A stretch of 64,000 bases of DNA from Elephas maximus indicus (GCF_024166365.1 NC_064820.1:134560001-134624000), one strand, 5' to 3'; numbered from the stretch's first letter, positions 1-10,011 are shown. Notes: generated from the sequence alone by a model not told the origin. Program-made: numbers and translations.

Positions 1-648
1 CTTTTAGTGAAAGTTTACAAATCAAGTCAGTCTCTCACACAAAAACTTATATACACCTTGCTGCATACTCCCAGTTGCTCTCCCCCTAACAAAACAGCCT
101 GCTCCCTCCCTCCACTCTCTCATTTCATGTCCATTTTGTCGGCTTCTAACCCCCTCTACCCTCTCATCTCCCCTTCAGGGAGGAGATGCCAGCATAGTCT
201 CAAGTGTTCACCTGATCCAAGAAGCTCATTCCTCACCAGCATCCCTCTCAAACCAATTGTCCAGTCCAATCCCTGTGTGAAGAGTTGGCTTTGGGAATGG
301 TCCCTGTCCTGGGCCAACAGGAGGTCTGGGGGCCATGACCACTGGGGTCCTTCTAGCCTCAGTTAGACCGTTAAGTGTAGTCTTTCTATGAGAATTTGAG
401 GTCTGCATCCCACTGCTCTCTGGGGTTCTCTGTTGCGTTCCCTGTCAGGGCAGTCATTGATTGTAGCCAGGTATATCTAGCTCTTCTGGTCTCAGGCTGA
501 TGTAGTCTCTGGTTTATGTGGCCCTTTCTGTCTCTTGGGCTTGTAATTACCTTGTGTCCTTGGTGTTCTTCATTCTCCTTTGATCCAGGTGGGTTGAGAC
601 AAATTGATGCATCTTAGATAGCCACTTGCTAGCGTTTAAGACCCCAGT
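1..648 (-). mobile_element. L1 3' UTR fragment (5'-truncated, minus strand)
   Basis: This stretch matches, almost base for base, the 3' UTR of the inverted L1 at 22314-22965: the same 'gtgaaagtttacaaatcaag' start and the same ends around 'gatgcatcttagatagc'. It lies on the minus strand, so its poly(A) end is at or just beyond the left edge of the window. No ORF2 sequence remains. Predicted ORFs inside it are chance readings of UTR. Confidence 0.85.
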
Positions 649-690
649 GAAGAGGCAGTTTTTTGAACAGAACAAGGGGATACTACATGG
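649..690 (+). mobile_element. Short RTE/BovB-like LINE fragment at a mosaic junction
   Basis: About 40 bases here ('aagaggcagtttttt', then 'acagaacaaggggatac') match the middle of the RTE reverse transcriptase region at 6966-7010 and 40488-40530. The piece is joined on the left to L1 3' UTR and on the right, without spacer, to the 3' half of an AfroSINE. Confidence 0.6.
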
Positions 691-798
691 ATTCCACCAG
701 GCTTTCCTTGGAAACCGCATGGGACAGTTCTGCTCTGTCCTATACGGTCGCTATGAGTTGGAATCGACTCAACCGCAACGGGTTTGGTTTTTGGCAAT
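691..798 (+). mobile_element. AfroSINE, 3' half
   Basis: The sequence runs from 'attccaccaggc' through 'tctgtcctatacggtcgcta' to 'gactcaaccgcaacgg' and the T-rich tail. The tRNA-like head is missing; an RTE fragment replaces it. Confidence 0.85.
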
Positions 799-1100
799 AA
801 GAAATTTGTGTGTTAATATAGAAGAATTTCTAGGATATACTTTTAAATACAAAAGAAAAGCACAAAACACTTCTAGTGTGTGTGTGTGTGTGTGTGTAAA
901 ATCAAGTTTACACATGCATAGAAAATTTCTAGCCAGGATATGCAAGAAATTTAACAATGGTTGTTCCTGGGGAGGAGGACTGATGAACTGAGTATCTGGC
1001 ATCAGAAGGAGACTCTCCTTTCAATTTTTAACCACCTGTACTGTAGGGATTTCTATCACTGGCATATGTTGCTTTTAGAATTAATAAAGACATTTAAAAA
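799..1100 (+). mobile_element. Ancient L1 (L1M-type) 3' end with a GT microsatellite
   Basis: The segment 'aacaatggttgttcctggg' followed by a T-rich, low-complexity tail ending 'ttttagaattaataaagac' looks like the degraded 3' UTR of an old mammalian L1. A (GT)11 run sits at 876-897. The predicted ORFs here overlap the microsatellite and are not genes. Confidence 0.45.
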
Positions 1101-2299
1101 TCCCAGGCAGCAGAAGCTGCCAGACAAGCTGGGTACAGAACTACACTTCCTAGGACCCTAGGATCCTGGGATCCCAGAACAATGAACTTCCTGCACAAGC
1201 TATAGGCAATGTTGATGCAAGTTATAAAACATTTGGTTAATTGAAAGCAGTACAAACTTGAAAGATGCATAGTCAGAGTGACAGTATACTGCCGTTAACA
1301 GATCATCTAATTCCCAGGTAGTCACTGGTCTAACATGATTTTAATATCAAGTTGTGACGATAGAAAGATTTTATTAATTACTTATATCCTAGACAATATA
1401 ATATGGTTTAGGAAAACAATGGAACTTTTCTTCTGTATCAAAATCTGATCTCCTTTACTCAAGGCAGATTCTTTGATTTCAAGACACAATTAAAATAAAT
1501 TGTGAAAAATATTTAGTGACATCTGAGGTCCCAAACACGAGGGTTATAGTCAAATACTTTGTGGCCCTGTTTACTGTGAAAGTTTATTTTCCTAATGAAT
1601 TTACAAATACTTCATGAAAATAACATCTCCAGTTAAAGGCAGGACTTTGTTATGTTCTTTGCAATAACTTCTTAAGTTTTAGCACTCCAAAAATGGAACC
1701 ATAATTTTACAGGAACTTTATTTGTGCCAAAAAGAAATTGAGGCCTACAGTGTAGCATACATGAAAATAACATACCCAATCACTCAGTGACTTTTTGTGA
1801 GTCAAATAAAAGCGTTCATATTATGTAGTTCTGAAAGCATTTGCAGCCGAAGAAAAAGTTAACTTTTTAAGGCATGTGATTACAGTACTTTCAACCTGGT
1901 GAAGGGTGAATAATGAGGAGTTCAGGGTATCACTGCAATTTAGATGTAGTTTATCCATCAAGAAGGCTCCTGAAAAACTCTCACAAGTTAACTACATGTC
2001 ATTTCCTAACTGGACTACAGGTTTCATTTACTCTTCTTACAAAACAGGGAGAAGAGTCACTAACTTCAAAACACACTTAGTGAAGGCATTCTAGGAGTTA
2101 CATGCTGTAAAATCAAAGGACATTTAAAAGCATTTTATTAAATAGTGCTAGAACCACTGTTAATAATGTTACTTGAAACACATGACATATTTGTTTTAAG
2201 TATAAAATAGGGAATATAAGTACATTATAACTGTAAGGGAAACAGATTACTATAACATGAGTCTAATAACCATCTGATTTTCGTTAGCCTATCCAACCA
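1101..2299. other. Intergenic DNA, no gene seen
   Basis: AT-rich unique-looking sequence. The longest ORF is about 62 codons, with no recognisable domain and no splice-site pattern. I see no clear repeat. Confidence 0.6.
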
Positions 2300-2372
2300 C
2301 TCCTTGGAAACCCTGTAGAGCAGTTCTACTCTGTCCTATAGAGTCACTATGAGTTGAAATCGACTCGACGGC
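2300..2372 (+). mobile_element. AfroSINE 3' third, fused to RTE
   Basis: 'actccttggaaaccctgtag', the 'tctgtcctatagagtcacta' block and 'gactcgacggcaa' are the SINE 3' region. The expected 'tgggtttgg' tail is absent. The sequence passes directly into RTE coding sequence at about 2373. Confidence 0.8.
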
Positions 2373-2874
2373 AATGTTGAAAAGCAGAGATACCACATTG
2401 AAAACTAAGGTGCACCTGACCCAAGCCATGGTGTTTTCTATTGCCTCTTATGCATGTGAAAACTGGACAATGAATAATGAAGACCAAGGAAGAGTTGATG
2501 CCTTTGAATTACGGTGTTGGCAAAGAATATTCACTATATCATGGAATGCCAGAAGAATGAAAAATCTCTCTTGGAAGAAGTACAGTCAGAATGCTCCTTA
2601 GAAAGGAGAATGGAGATATTTCATCTCACATACTTTGGACATGTTATCAGGAGGGACAAGTCAGTTTCTGGAGAAGGACTTCATGCCTGGAAAAGTAGAG
2701 GGTCAGCAAAAAAGAGTAAGACCCTCAACGAGATGGATTGACAAGTGACTGCAACAATGAACCCAAGTATAGCAACGATTGTGAGGATGGCATAGGACCC
2801 AGCAGTGTTTCGTTCTGTTGTACATAGGGTTGCTAAGAGTCGGAACCAACTCGACGGCACCTAATGCCAACAAC
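2373..2874 (+). mobile_element. RTE/BovB-like LINE, 3' end fragment
   Basis: Collinear with the 3' part of the RTE copies at 7440-7920 and 40960-41434. Its short reading frames carry the post-RT region (for example LTQAMVFSIASYACENWTM and HLTYFGHVIRRD). It ends with the RTE 3' tail 'gtcggaaccaactcgacggc' and 'acctaatgccaacaac'. It is 5'-truncated and frameshifted, so non-functional. Confidence 0.85.
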
Positions 2875-3640
2875 ATTTTTCCCTGTGTTCTTTGGATTAG
2901 ATAATTTCTATTGTTCTATCTTCAAGTTCACTGATGCTTTCACTTGTCATCTCTTTTCTGCTGTTATGCCCACCCAATAATTTTTTTTTAGATATTTTAT
3001 TTTTCAGTTCTGGAGTTTCCATTTGCTTCTCTTTTTATAGTTTCTATTCCCTCAATGAGATTTTCTACCTTTTCATTCATTGAAATCATGTTGTTGTTGC
3101 TGTGTGTTGCCAAGTCGATTCTGACTCATAGCAACCCTATATGATAGTATAAAATTACCCCATGGGGTTTCCTAGGCTGTAATCTTTACGGGAGCAGATC
3201 ACCAGGTCTTTTCTCACGTGGTGTGGCTGGTGGGTTCAAGCCTCCGATAGCTGCTCTAAAATTCTCATCTGCTAATTCCAGATTTGTGTCATTGAAGGTT
3301 TGGTTTCTATTGATCAACCCTTCTTGTAAGAATGGGTTACATTTTTCTTTTTCCTAATATGTTGAGTAATTTTGTATTATATCATGGATATTATGAATAC
3401 TCAGCTGTGGAGACAGTAGATTCTATTATATTCTTCTGAAGATGAAGACTATTGATTTTTGTTTTTGTTTAACAGGCAATTAACTTAGTTGTATTCAAAC
3501 TACAAATTCTGTCTTTGAGGAGGTTGTTCAACTTTCAGTTCATTAAATGTATCCTTAGCTATATCTGTCCTTCTCTCTGGAATTGCCTCTTCACTTTACA
3601 GTGCCTGTTGAATCCCCAAACCCTGTTATCTGGTAATCCA
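2875..3640 (-). mobile_element. Possible ancient LINE fragment, split by a SINE
   Basis: T-rich text on both sides of the SINE at 3093-3268 ('cagttctggagtttccattt'; 'ttgtaagaatgggttac') resembles reverse-complemented old LINE sequence. The assignment is from general appearance only, and the family is not certain. Confidence 0.25.
3093..3268 (-). mobile_element. AfroSINE-related element, minus strand
   Basis: Read on the plus strand it runs 'gttgccaagtcgattctgac' (complement of the SINE tail), 'cctaggctgtaatcttta', 'gagcagatcaccaggtc', then 'ggtgggttcaagcc' (complement of the tRNA-like B box). It belongs to the older, more diverged subtype also seen at 19293, 47281 and 60531. Confidence 0.8.
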
Positions 3641-4547
3641 GTGCAGAAATAGTGCAGGTTTTCAGGCAGAATATTAGCCATACCACACACTACCTGCAGC
3701 CTGCCCTCAGGCTTAAAGCAATAAAAATGGATGAGTCACCCTATATTATCCCTTTTTCCAAGTGCTGAATACCCTCCAGTGTCTTCCTGCTTTTTGTTCA
3801 CTCTTCAGTGCCAGAGTTTATTATTGTTATCTGTGGGAGGGTCAAGTCTAGTAGAAGCTTGTTCAGCCACATGGAAAGTAAAACTTGAGGATATATGTTT
3901 CAAATAAAAAGGTTTAAATTAAATATGAAAGAGTTAAAATAATTGTAAAATAATAATTTTACAAAACTGACTTATTGTATGACCATGCTGCAAAACCAAA
4001 GGAAAAAATGTCATATTGTGACATCAAGCAATTTTTTTTTTAGAAACATGACTAAAAATATCAATTCCTTCTTCGATACATACATACTTGCAATTATAGC
4101 TTAAATTTTGCTAAAAATAAAATTAACTTTCTTTCTTTGGGGGGGGGGTCTCATTTTTAAAATTAAGACCAATCAAACATACCCAGCTACTAAAAATCAC
4201 TACTTATTATAAAACTGTGGTCCACATTTTATTCAAATTCACACTAAGTGGCTTTTTTTTCAGCACAAATAAAGAGGAATTGCACTTTCAGGTCCATCTG
4301 ACATTTTGAAGCATTGCTGTTCATGAAGGCAATGATGAGTATTCCGGAATTTAGACAGCAACATTTTAGACTTCAGGCATATTCCCAACCAATTTTCTCT
4401 TTGATCTGCTCCTTGAGTCTTAGCTTTGCCTCTTAAGATCTTTCTCCTATGCCAAAAATTTATATTTGGTCTCTCCTATTTCTTCCAAGCTTTGGCTTTG
4501 TTATTTTCTCTCTGGTCTTCCCTCCGGTCTAACATCTACTCCCATCG
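3641..4547. other. Intergenic DNA, no gene seen
   Basis: No coding or repeat signal that I can name. A run of ten G lies at 4139-4148. Confidence 0.5.
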
Positions 4548-5014
4548 TGTGGTAGGCAGCTTCTGATATGACTCCTCAAGATCCCTTACTCCTGGTATTC
4601 ATGTCCTTGTGCAATCTCCTACCCTTGAGTTTGGCTAATCTTCCCTTGAGTTTAGGCTGAACCTAGTGACTTGCTTCTAATGAATAATGCAAATGTTTTG
4701 GCAGGTTACTTCCATGGTTATATTACAAATGATTGTGATGTCTATCTTGTTAGCAGATCCTCTCTTTTGGCTCTCTCAGCTGGTACAGTTTGGAGAAGCC
4801 CACACTGCAAAGAACTGAAGGTGGCCTTCAGCCAACATTCATCAAGGTACTTAGGTCCTCAGCCTAACAGCCTATGAGGATTTGAATTCTGCAAAGAGCT
4901 ACACAAGCTTGAAAGAGGATCCTTCCTGAATCTGGCCTTGAGATGATCACAGCCCAGCTGACACCTTGATTTCAGCCTATAAGAGACTCTGAAGTAGAGG
5001 AAATAGCCAAGCTA
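4548..5014 (+). mobile_element. Ancient solitary LTR, MaLR/MLT1-like
   Basis: The sequence follows the order typical of an old mammalian LTR of this type: 'aggcagcttctgatatgact', 'ctgaacctagtgacttgctt', 'gcccacactgcaaagaactg', 'ggccttcagccaacattc', 'gatcctt', 'agctgacaccttgattt'. I see no internal retroviral sequence next to it. The family name is from memory. Confidence 0.6.
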
Positions 5015-5019
5015 TGCTC

Positions 5020-5220
5020 AGATGCCAACAAAGGAATGGACCTTGTCAGATGGAATATACAGGAATCAAATTGACTAAATCTGTGGAAAAGCTCAATATC
5101 ATCAGTCAGAGGAAGGCCAGGGGCTGACTGTGGAACGGACCATCAATTGTTCATATGCAAGTTCAAGCTGAAGCTGAAGAAAATTAGAACAAGTCCATGA
5201 GAGCCAAAGTACAACCTTGA
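5020..5220 (+). mobile_element. RTE/BovB-like LINE, 5' part of the interrupted copy
   Basis: This piece ends '...cacgagagccaaagtac'-like text ('agagccaaagtacaacct'). The RTE resumes after the L1 insert at 5924 with 'aaagtacgatctagagtata', so the two parts are one element. The piece includes the region just before the reverse transcriptase domain ('gaccatcaattgttcatat'). The exact 5' limit against the LTR is uncertain. Confidence 0.7.
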
Positions 5221-5923
5221 TCATGGGGAAAATCTAGCTCAATTGGCATAACATAGTTTATAGAGACTATGTTCTACATTCTACTTTGGTGAGTAGCATA
5301 TGGGGTCTTAAAAGCTTGAGCAGCCATCTAAGATACTCCACTGGTCTCACTCCTTCTGTAATAAGGGAGAATGGAAAAAAAAAAACTAAAGACACAAGGG
5401 ACAGCTTAGTCCAAAGAACTAACGGACCACAGCTACTATGGCCTCCACCAGACTGAGTCCAGTACAACTAGATGGTGCCCAGCTACCACCACTGATTGGT
5501 ATGACAGGGATCACAATAGAGGGTCCCATACATAGCTGAAGAAAATGTAGAACAAAATTCTAATTCACAAAAAAAGAACAGACCTACTGGCCTGACAGAG
5601 ACTAGAGAAACCCCAAGAGTATGGGCCCTGGATACCCTTTTAGCCCAGTAATGAAGTCACTCCTGAGGTTCACAGTTCAGCCAAAGAGTAGACAGGCCCA
5701 TAAAACAAAACAAGACTAAAGGGGCACACCAGCCCAGGGGCAAGGACTAGAAGGCAAGAGGGGTCAGGAAAGCTGGTAACGGGGAACCCAAAGTCGGCGA
5801 GTGAATGTTGACATACCATGAATTTGTTAACCAATGTCATAAAACAAAAACAATATGTGTACTAACTGTTTAATGAGAAGCCAGTTTGTTCTGTAAACCT
5901 TCATCTAAAGTACAATAAAAAAA
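5221..5923 (+). mobile_element. 5'-truncated L1 (3' UTR only) inserted in the RTE element
   Basis: Collinear with 33082-33763, the 3' UTR of the truncated L1 further right: shared 'aatctagctcaattggcata', 'ctactttggtgagtagca', and the end 'catctaaagtacaataaa' plus poly(A). It is flanked by an imperfect TSD, 'aaagtacaaccttga' (5206-5220) and 'aaagtacgatctaga' (5924-5938), 12 of 15 matching. It therefore inserted into a pre-existing RTE copy. Confidence 0.85.
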
Positions 5924-7925
5924 AAAGTACGATCTAGAGTATATCCCACCTGACTTTAGAGACCATCTCAATAATAGATTTGACAGGTTGAACACTAATG
6001 ACCAAAGACCAGACAAGTTGTGGAATGATGTCAAGAACACGATACGTGAAGAAAGCAAGAGGTCATTAAAAGGACAGGAAAGAAAAGACCAAAATGGATG
6101 TCAGAAGGGACTCTAAACTTGCTATTGAATGTAGAAACTTACTCTTGAACGTAGGAAATGATGAAGTGAAAAAGCTGAATAGAAGATTTCTAAAGCCAGA
6201 TCAAGAAGACAAAGTAAAGTATTATAATGACATGTGCAAAGACCTGGAGTTAGAAAACTAAAAGGGAAGGACACATTCAGCATTTCTCAAGCTAGAAGAA
6301 CTTAAGAAAAATCCAAACCTCGAGTTGCAATATTGGAAGATCCCACAGGAAAAATATTAAACGATACAGGAAGCACCAAAAGAAGATGGAAGGAATACAC
6401 AGAGTCACTATATCGAAAAGAATTGGTTGACATTCAAACATTTCAGGAGGTAGCATAGATCAGGAACTGATGGTACTGAAGGAAGAGGTCCAAGCTACAC
6501 TAAAGGTGTTGATGAAAAACAAGACCTCAGGAATTGACAAAATATCAATTGAGATGTTCCAACAAATGGTTGCAGCACTGGAAGTGCTCACTTGTCTATG
6601 CCAAGAAATTTGGAAGACAACTACCTGGCCAACCAACTGGAAGAGATCCATATTTATGCTTATTCCCAAGAAAGGTGATCCAGCTGAACGTGGAAATTAT
6701 GAAACAATATCATTAATACTACACGCAAATAAAATTTTGCTGAAGATCATTCAAAAGCAGTTGCAGACTTACTTCGACAGGGAATGGCCAGAAATTCAAG
6801 CAAGGGTATCACTGCTGATGTCAGATGGATCCTGGCTGAAAACAGAGAATATCAGAAAGATGTTTGCCTGTGTTTTATTGGCTATACTAAGGCAAATTAT
6901 GTATAACATTTCAAAGAATGGGAATTCCAGAACACTTAATTGTGCTCATGAGGAAATTGTACATAGATCAAGAGACAGTCGTTGGGACAGAACAAGGGGA
7001 TGCTGCGTGGTTTAAAGTCAGGAAAGCTGTGTGTCAGGACTGTATCCTTTCACCGTACTTATTCAATCTGTATGCTGAGCAAATCATCAGAGAAGCTGGA
7101 CTATATGAAGAAGAATGGGGCATCAGGATTGGAGGAAGACTCATTTACAACCCATGATGTGCAGATGACACGACCTTGCTTGTTGAAAGTGAAGAGAATT
7201 TGAAGCACTTACTGATGAAGATCAAAGTCCACAGCCTTCAGTATGGATCACACCTCAACATAAAGAAAACAAAAATCTTCACAACTCTACCAATAAGCAA
7301 TGTCACGATAAACGGAGAAAAGATTGAAATTTTCAAGGATTTCATTTTACTTGGATCCACAATCAACACCCATGGAAGCAGCAATCAAGAAATCAAACAA
7401 TGCATTGCATTGGGCAAATCTGCAGCAAAAGACCTCTTTAAAGGGTTAAAAAGAAAGATGTTACCTTGAAGACTAAGGTGCACCTGACCCAAGACATGGT
7501 GTTTTCAATAGCCTCATATGCATGCAAAAGCTGGACAATGAATAAGGAAGACCAAAAAAAAAAAAAAAAAAAATGATGCATTTGAATTATGAATATACCA
7601 TTGACTATCAAAAGAATGATCAAATCTTGGAAGAAGTACAGCCAGAGTGCTCCTTAGAAGCAAGGATGGCGAGATTTCAACACACATACTTTGGATATGT
7701 TATCAGGAGGGATCAGTTCCTGGAGAAGGACATCATGCTTGGCAAGGTAGAGGGTCAGCAAAAAGTAGCAAGATCCTCAACAAGACAGACTGATATAGTG
7801 GCTGCAACAATGGGCTCAAGCATAACAACAATCGAGAGGATGATGCAGGACCAAGCAATGTCTCATTCTGGTGTACACAGGGTCACTATGAGTCAGAACC
7901 AACTCTACGCACCTAACAACGACAG
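5924..7925 (+). mobile_element. RTE/BovB-like LINE, main part (RT domain to 3' end)
   Basis: Continues the element that starts near 5020. It runs through the reverse transcriptase and C-terminal region to the tail 'ctatgagtcagaacc' / 'acctaacaacgac'. It is the longest RTE copy in the window. A run of 19 A at 7555-7573 replaces sequence that is coding in the copy at 40122-41434. Reading frames are broken in several places, so it cannot be active. Confidence 0.9.
6424..7880 (+). pseudogene. RTE-type reverse transcriptase pseudogene
   Basis: Decayed reverse transcriptase of the RTE/BovB clade, which would copy its own RNA at a nicked target site. The order of readable blocks is: EVQATLKVLMKNKTSGIDKI (start of the RT fingers), LIPKKGDPAERGNYETISLI, MGIPEHLIVLMRKLYIDQE, and the motif B region CILSPYLFNLYAEQIIREA. 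Next comes the active-site block, readable as CADDTTLLVESEENLKHLL at about 7157-7215. The usual tyrosine of YADD is cysteine here, and a stop lies just before it. A C-terminal region follows (NIKKTKI, GSTINTHGSSNQEIKQCIAL). The domain is spread over at least four frames with stops. No endonuclease domain can be read upstream. Confidence 0.85.
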
Positions 7926-8483
7926 AATCACCTGAGAGTTTGTTAAAACATAGATTGCTGGTCCCTATCGCCAAAGTTTCTCATCCAGTGAATTTGGACT
8001 GGTAGCCTACTAGCCTGTGAGAGAAAAAGTTTCTCTTGGTTGAAGCCATCCACTTGTGGTATTTCTGTTATAGTGGCACTAGATAACTAAGACAATTTCC
8101 TTCATTCTCTTTTCCTTCATACAAGTAGACCAATAGTTGTATCGAGAACCACTGTTCTATAACATTACTCTTGTTACATTATGCACAATAGATGGAGGAG
8201 GAGGACGGGAGAGGAACCTGTTAGAAGTTATAGAAAGCATCAAGGGGCCCTGATATAAGGAAGTGACATTGAGAATGCATGTAAGTGGGCAGATGTGATG
8301 GATATTAGAGAAGTATAATGATCAGTAATTGGTAACAAATTAGAGATGGAAGAAAAGGGAAAGGAAAAATTCAGGAATGACTCCTGGATTTGTGGCTTAA
8401 CCAATCTGATATATGGTGACATGATTTAAGGCAGAAGTGGTCAAAAATCAAGTAAAAATTCTTAAAAGTCAAGTGAAAGTGGT
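7926..8483. mobile_element. Ancient unclassified mammalian repeat, left part
   Basis: From about 8170 the text ('gaatgactcctggatttgtgg' and its surroundings) looks like an old dispersed repeat that continues after the young L1 at 15300 ('caactcttcaagacgtttgg'). Related text appears at 57230-57670 and, reversed, at 62480-62690. I cannot name the family. 7926-8170 shows nothing recognisable. Confidence 0.4.
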
Positions 8484-8499
8484 AAAAAGTCAGGGAACA
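8484..8499 (+). repeat. Target-site duplication, left copy (L1 at 8500)
   Basis: The 16 bases 'aaaaagtcagggaaca' occur here and again, perfectly, at 15284-15299, directly after the L1 poly(A) tail. This defines both ends of the insertion and points to a recent event by target-primed reverse transcription. Confidence 0.95.
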
Positions 8500-8994
8500 G
8501 GGGTGGAGCCAAGATGGCGGACTAGGCAGACGCTACCTCGGATCCCTCTTACAACAAAGACATGGAAAAACAAGTGAACCGATCACATACATAACAATCT
8601 ACGAACCCTGAACAACAAACACAGATTTAGAGACAGAGAACGAACTAATACCGGGAAGCAGAGATTGTTTCCAGAGCCTGGAGCCAGCGTACCAGTCAGG
8701 TACGGCACAAGCACAGAGAGCTGCTCCACCCCCCTGAACTAACCCCGGGAGGGGGACCAGCCGGTTCCACAGGCGGCGTGGGATGCAGCCGGTAGGAGAA
8801 GTCCCCGGGAGGCAGTGACTGGTCTTGGAGCAGAAGGAGCAGCGTCCGAGCCAGGGAACCGTCCTGCAGGGATTTGCACTGGACGCAGGTGGCTTCATTA
8901 ACATCTGAATAGCCTGAGCCAGAGGGAGAACTCTGATAGGGATCTGACTGCATTTTTTTTTAGCGGATTTTCTGGAAAAACTAGTTTCCCAGTG
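8500..8994 (+). promoter_or_regulatory. L1 5' UTR / internal promoter with YY1-like site
   Basis: GC-richer segment upstream of ORF1. 'aagatggcgg' at 8511-8520 lies a dozen bases from the element start and fits a YY1 site, which in human L1 sets the transcription start. At 495 bases it is much shorter than the 1.27 kb 5' UTR of the related L1 at 27943-29217, so this subfamily or copy lacks about 0.8 kb of middle sequence. Confidence 0.7.
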
Positions 8995-10011
8995 ATGGCT
9001 CGGAGACAACAATCCATATCAAACCACTTAAAGAAGCAGACCATGACAGCTTCTCCAACCCCCCAAACAAAAGAATCAAAATCTTTCCCAAATGAAGATA
9101 CAATCTTGGAATTATCAGATACAGAATATAAAAAACTAATTTACAGAATGCTTAATGATATCACAAATGAAATTAGGATAACTGCAGAAAAAGCCAAGGA
9201 ACACACTGATAAAACTGTTGAAGAACTCAAAAAGATTATTCAAGAACATACTGGAAAAATTAATAAGTTGCAAGAATCCATAGAGAGACAACATGTAGAA
9301 ATCCAAAAGATCAACAATAAAATAACAGAATTAGACAACGCACTAGGAAGTCAGAGGAGCAGACTCGAGCAATTAGAATGCAGACTGCGACATCTGGAGG
9401 ACCAGGGAATCGACACCAACATAGCTGGAAATAAATCAGAGAAAAGAATTAAAAAAAATGAAGAAACCCTAAGAATTATGTGGGACTCTATCAAGAAGGA
9501 TAACCTGCAGGTGATTGGAGTCCCAGAACAGGGAGGGGGGACAGAAAACACAGAGAAAATAGTTGAAGAACTCCTGACACAAAACTTCCCTGACATCATG
9601 AAAGACGAAAGGATATCTATCCAAGATGCTCATCGAACCCCATTTAAGATTGATCCAAAAAGAAAAACACCAAGACATATTATCATCAAACTCACCAAAA
9701 CCAAAGATAAACAGAAAATTTTAAAAGCAGCCAGGGAGAAAAGAAAGGTTTCCTTCAAGGGAGAATCAATAAGAATATGTTCTGACTACTCAGCAGAAAC
9801 CATGCAGGCAAGAAGGGAATGGGACGACATATACAGACCACTGAAGGAGAAAAACTGCCAGCCAAGGATCATATATCCAGCAAAACTCTCTCTGAAATAT
9901 GAAGGCGAAATTAAGATATTTACAGACAAACACAAGTTTAGAGAATTTGCAAAAACCAAACCAAAGCTACAAGAAATACTAAAGGATATTGTTTGGTCAG
10001 AGAACCAATAA
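8995..10011 (+). CDS. L1 ORF1 protein (RNA-binding chaperone), intact
   Basis: Encodes a 338-residue ORF1p, the normal size for mammalian L1, without a stop or frameshift. The protein binds L1 RNA in the cytoplasm as coiled-coil trimers and accompanies it into the ribonucleoprotein. Seen in the sequence: a basic N terminus (MARRQQSISNHLKKQ); a long heptad-rich coiled coil at about residues 60-165, with many L/I/K/E; an RRM-like domain at about 170-236, starting NLQVIGVPEQ; and the C-terminal domain at about 240-338, with SFKGESIRICSDYSAETMQA and the RIIYPAKLSLKYEGEIKIF core. I chose the ATG at 8995 (MARRQQ); the GTG one codon earlier is not a start. The inverted copy starts with the same MARRQQSIS. 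Confidence 0.95.
   Translation: MARRQQSISNHLKKQTMTASPTPQTKESKSFPNEDTILELSDTEYKKLIYRMLNDITNEIRITAEKAKEHTDKTVEELKKIIQEHTGKINKLQESIERQHVEIQKINNKITELDNALGSQRSRLEQLECRLRHLEDQGIDTNIAGNKSEKRIKKNEETLRIMWDSIKKDNLQVIGVPEQGGGTENTEKIVEELLTQNFPDIMKDERISIQDAHRTPFKIDPKRKTPRHIIIKLTKTKDKQKILKAAREKRKVSFKGESIRICSDYSAETMQARREWDDIYRPLKEKNCQPRIIYPAKLSLKYEGEIKIFTDKHKFREFAKTKPKLQEILKDIVWSENQ

Noticed and set aside
7-366. 119-codon ORF at the window start
   Set aside because: It lies in antisense L1 3' UTR, and the same text occurs at 22319-22700 with different stops.
876-897. Coding region across the GT repeat (ORFs at 626-991 and 769-1002)
   Set aside because: The ORFs are kept open by the dinucleotide repeat (VCVCVCV / THTHTH) and overlap repeat fragments.
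4548-5014. Part of a complete endogenous retrovirus
   Set aside because: Only a solitary LTR-like segment is seen. The sequence after it is RTE LINE, and no gag, pol or env reading is present.
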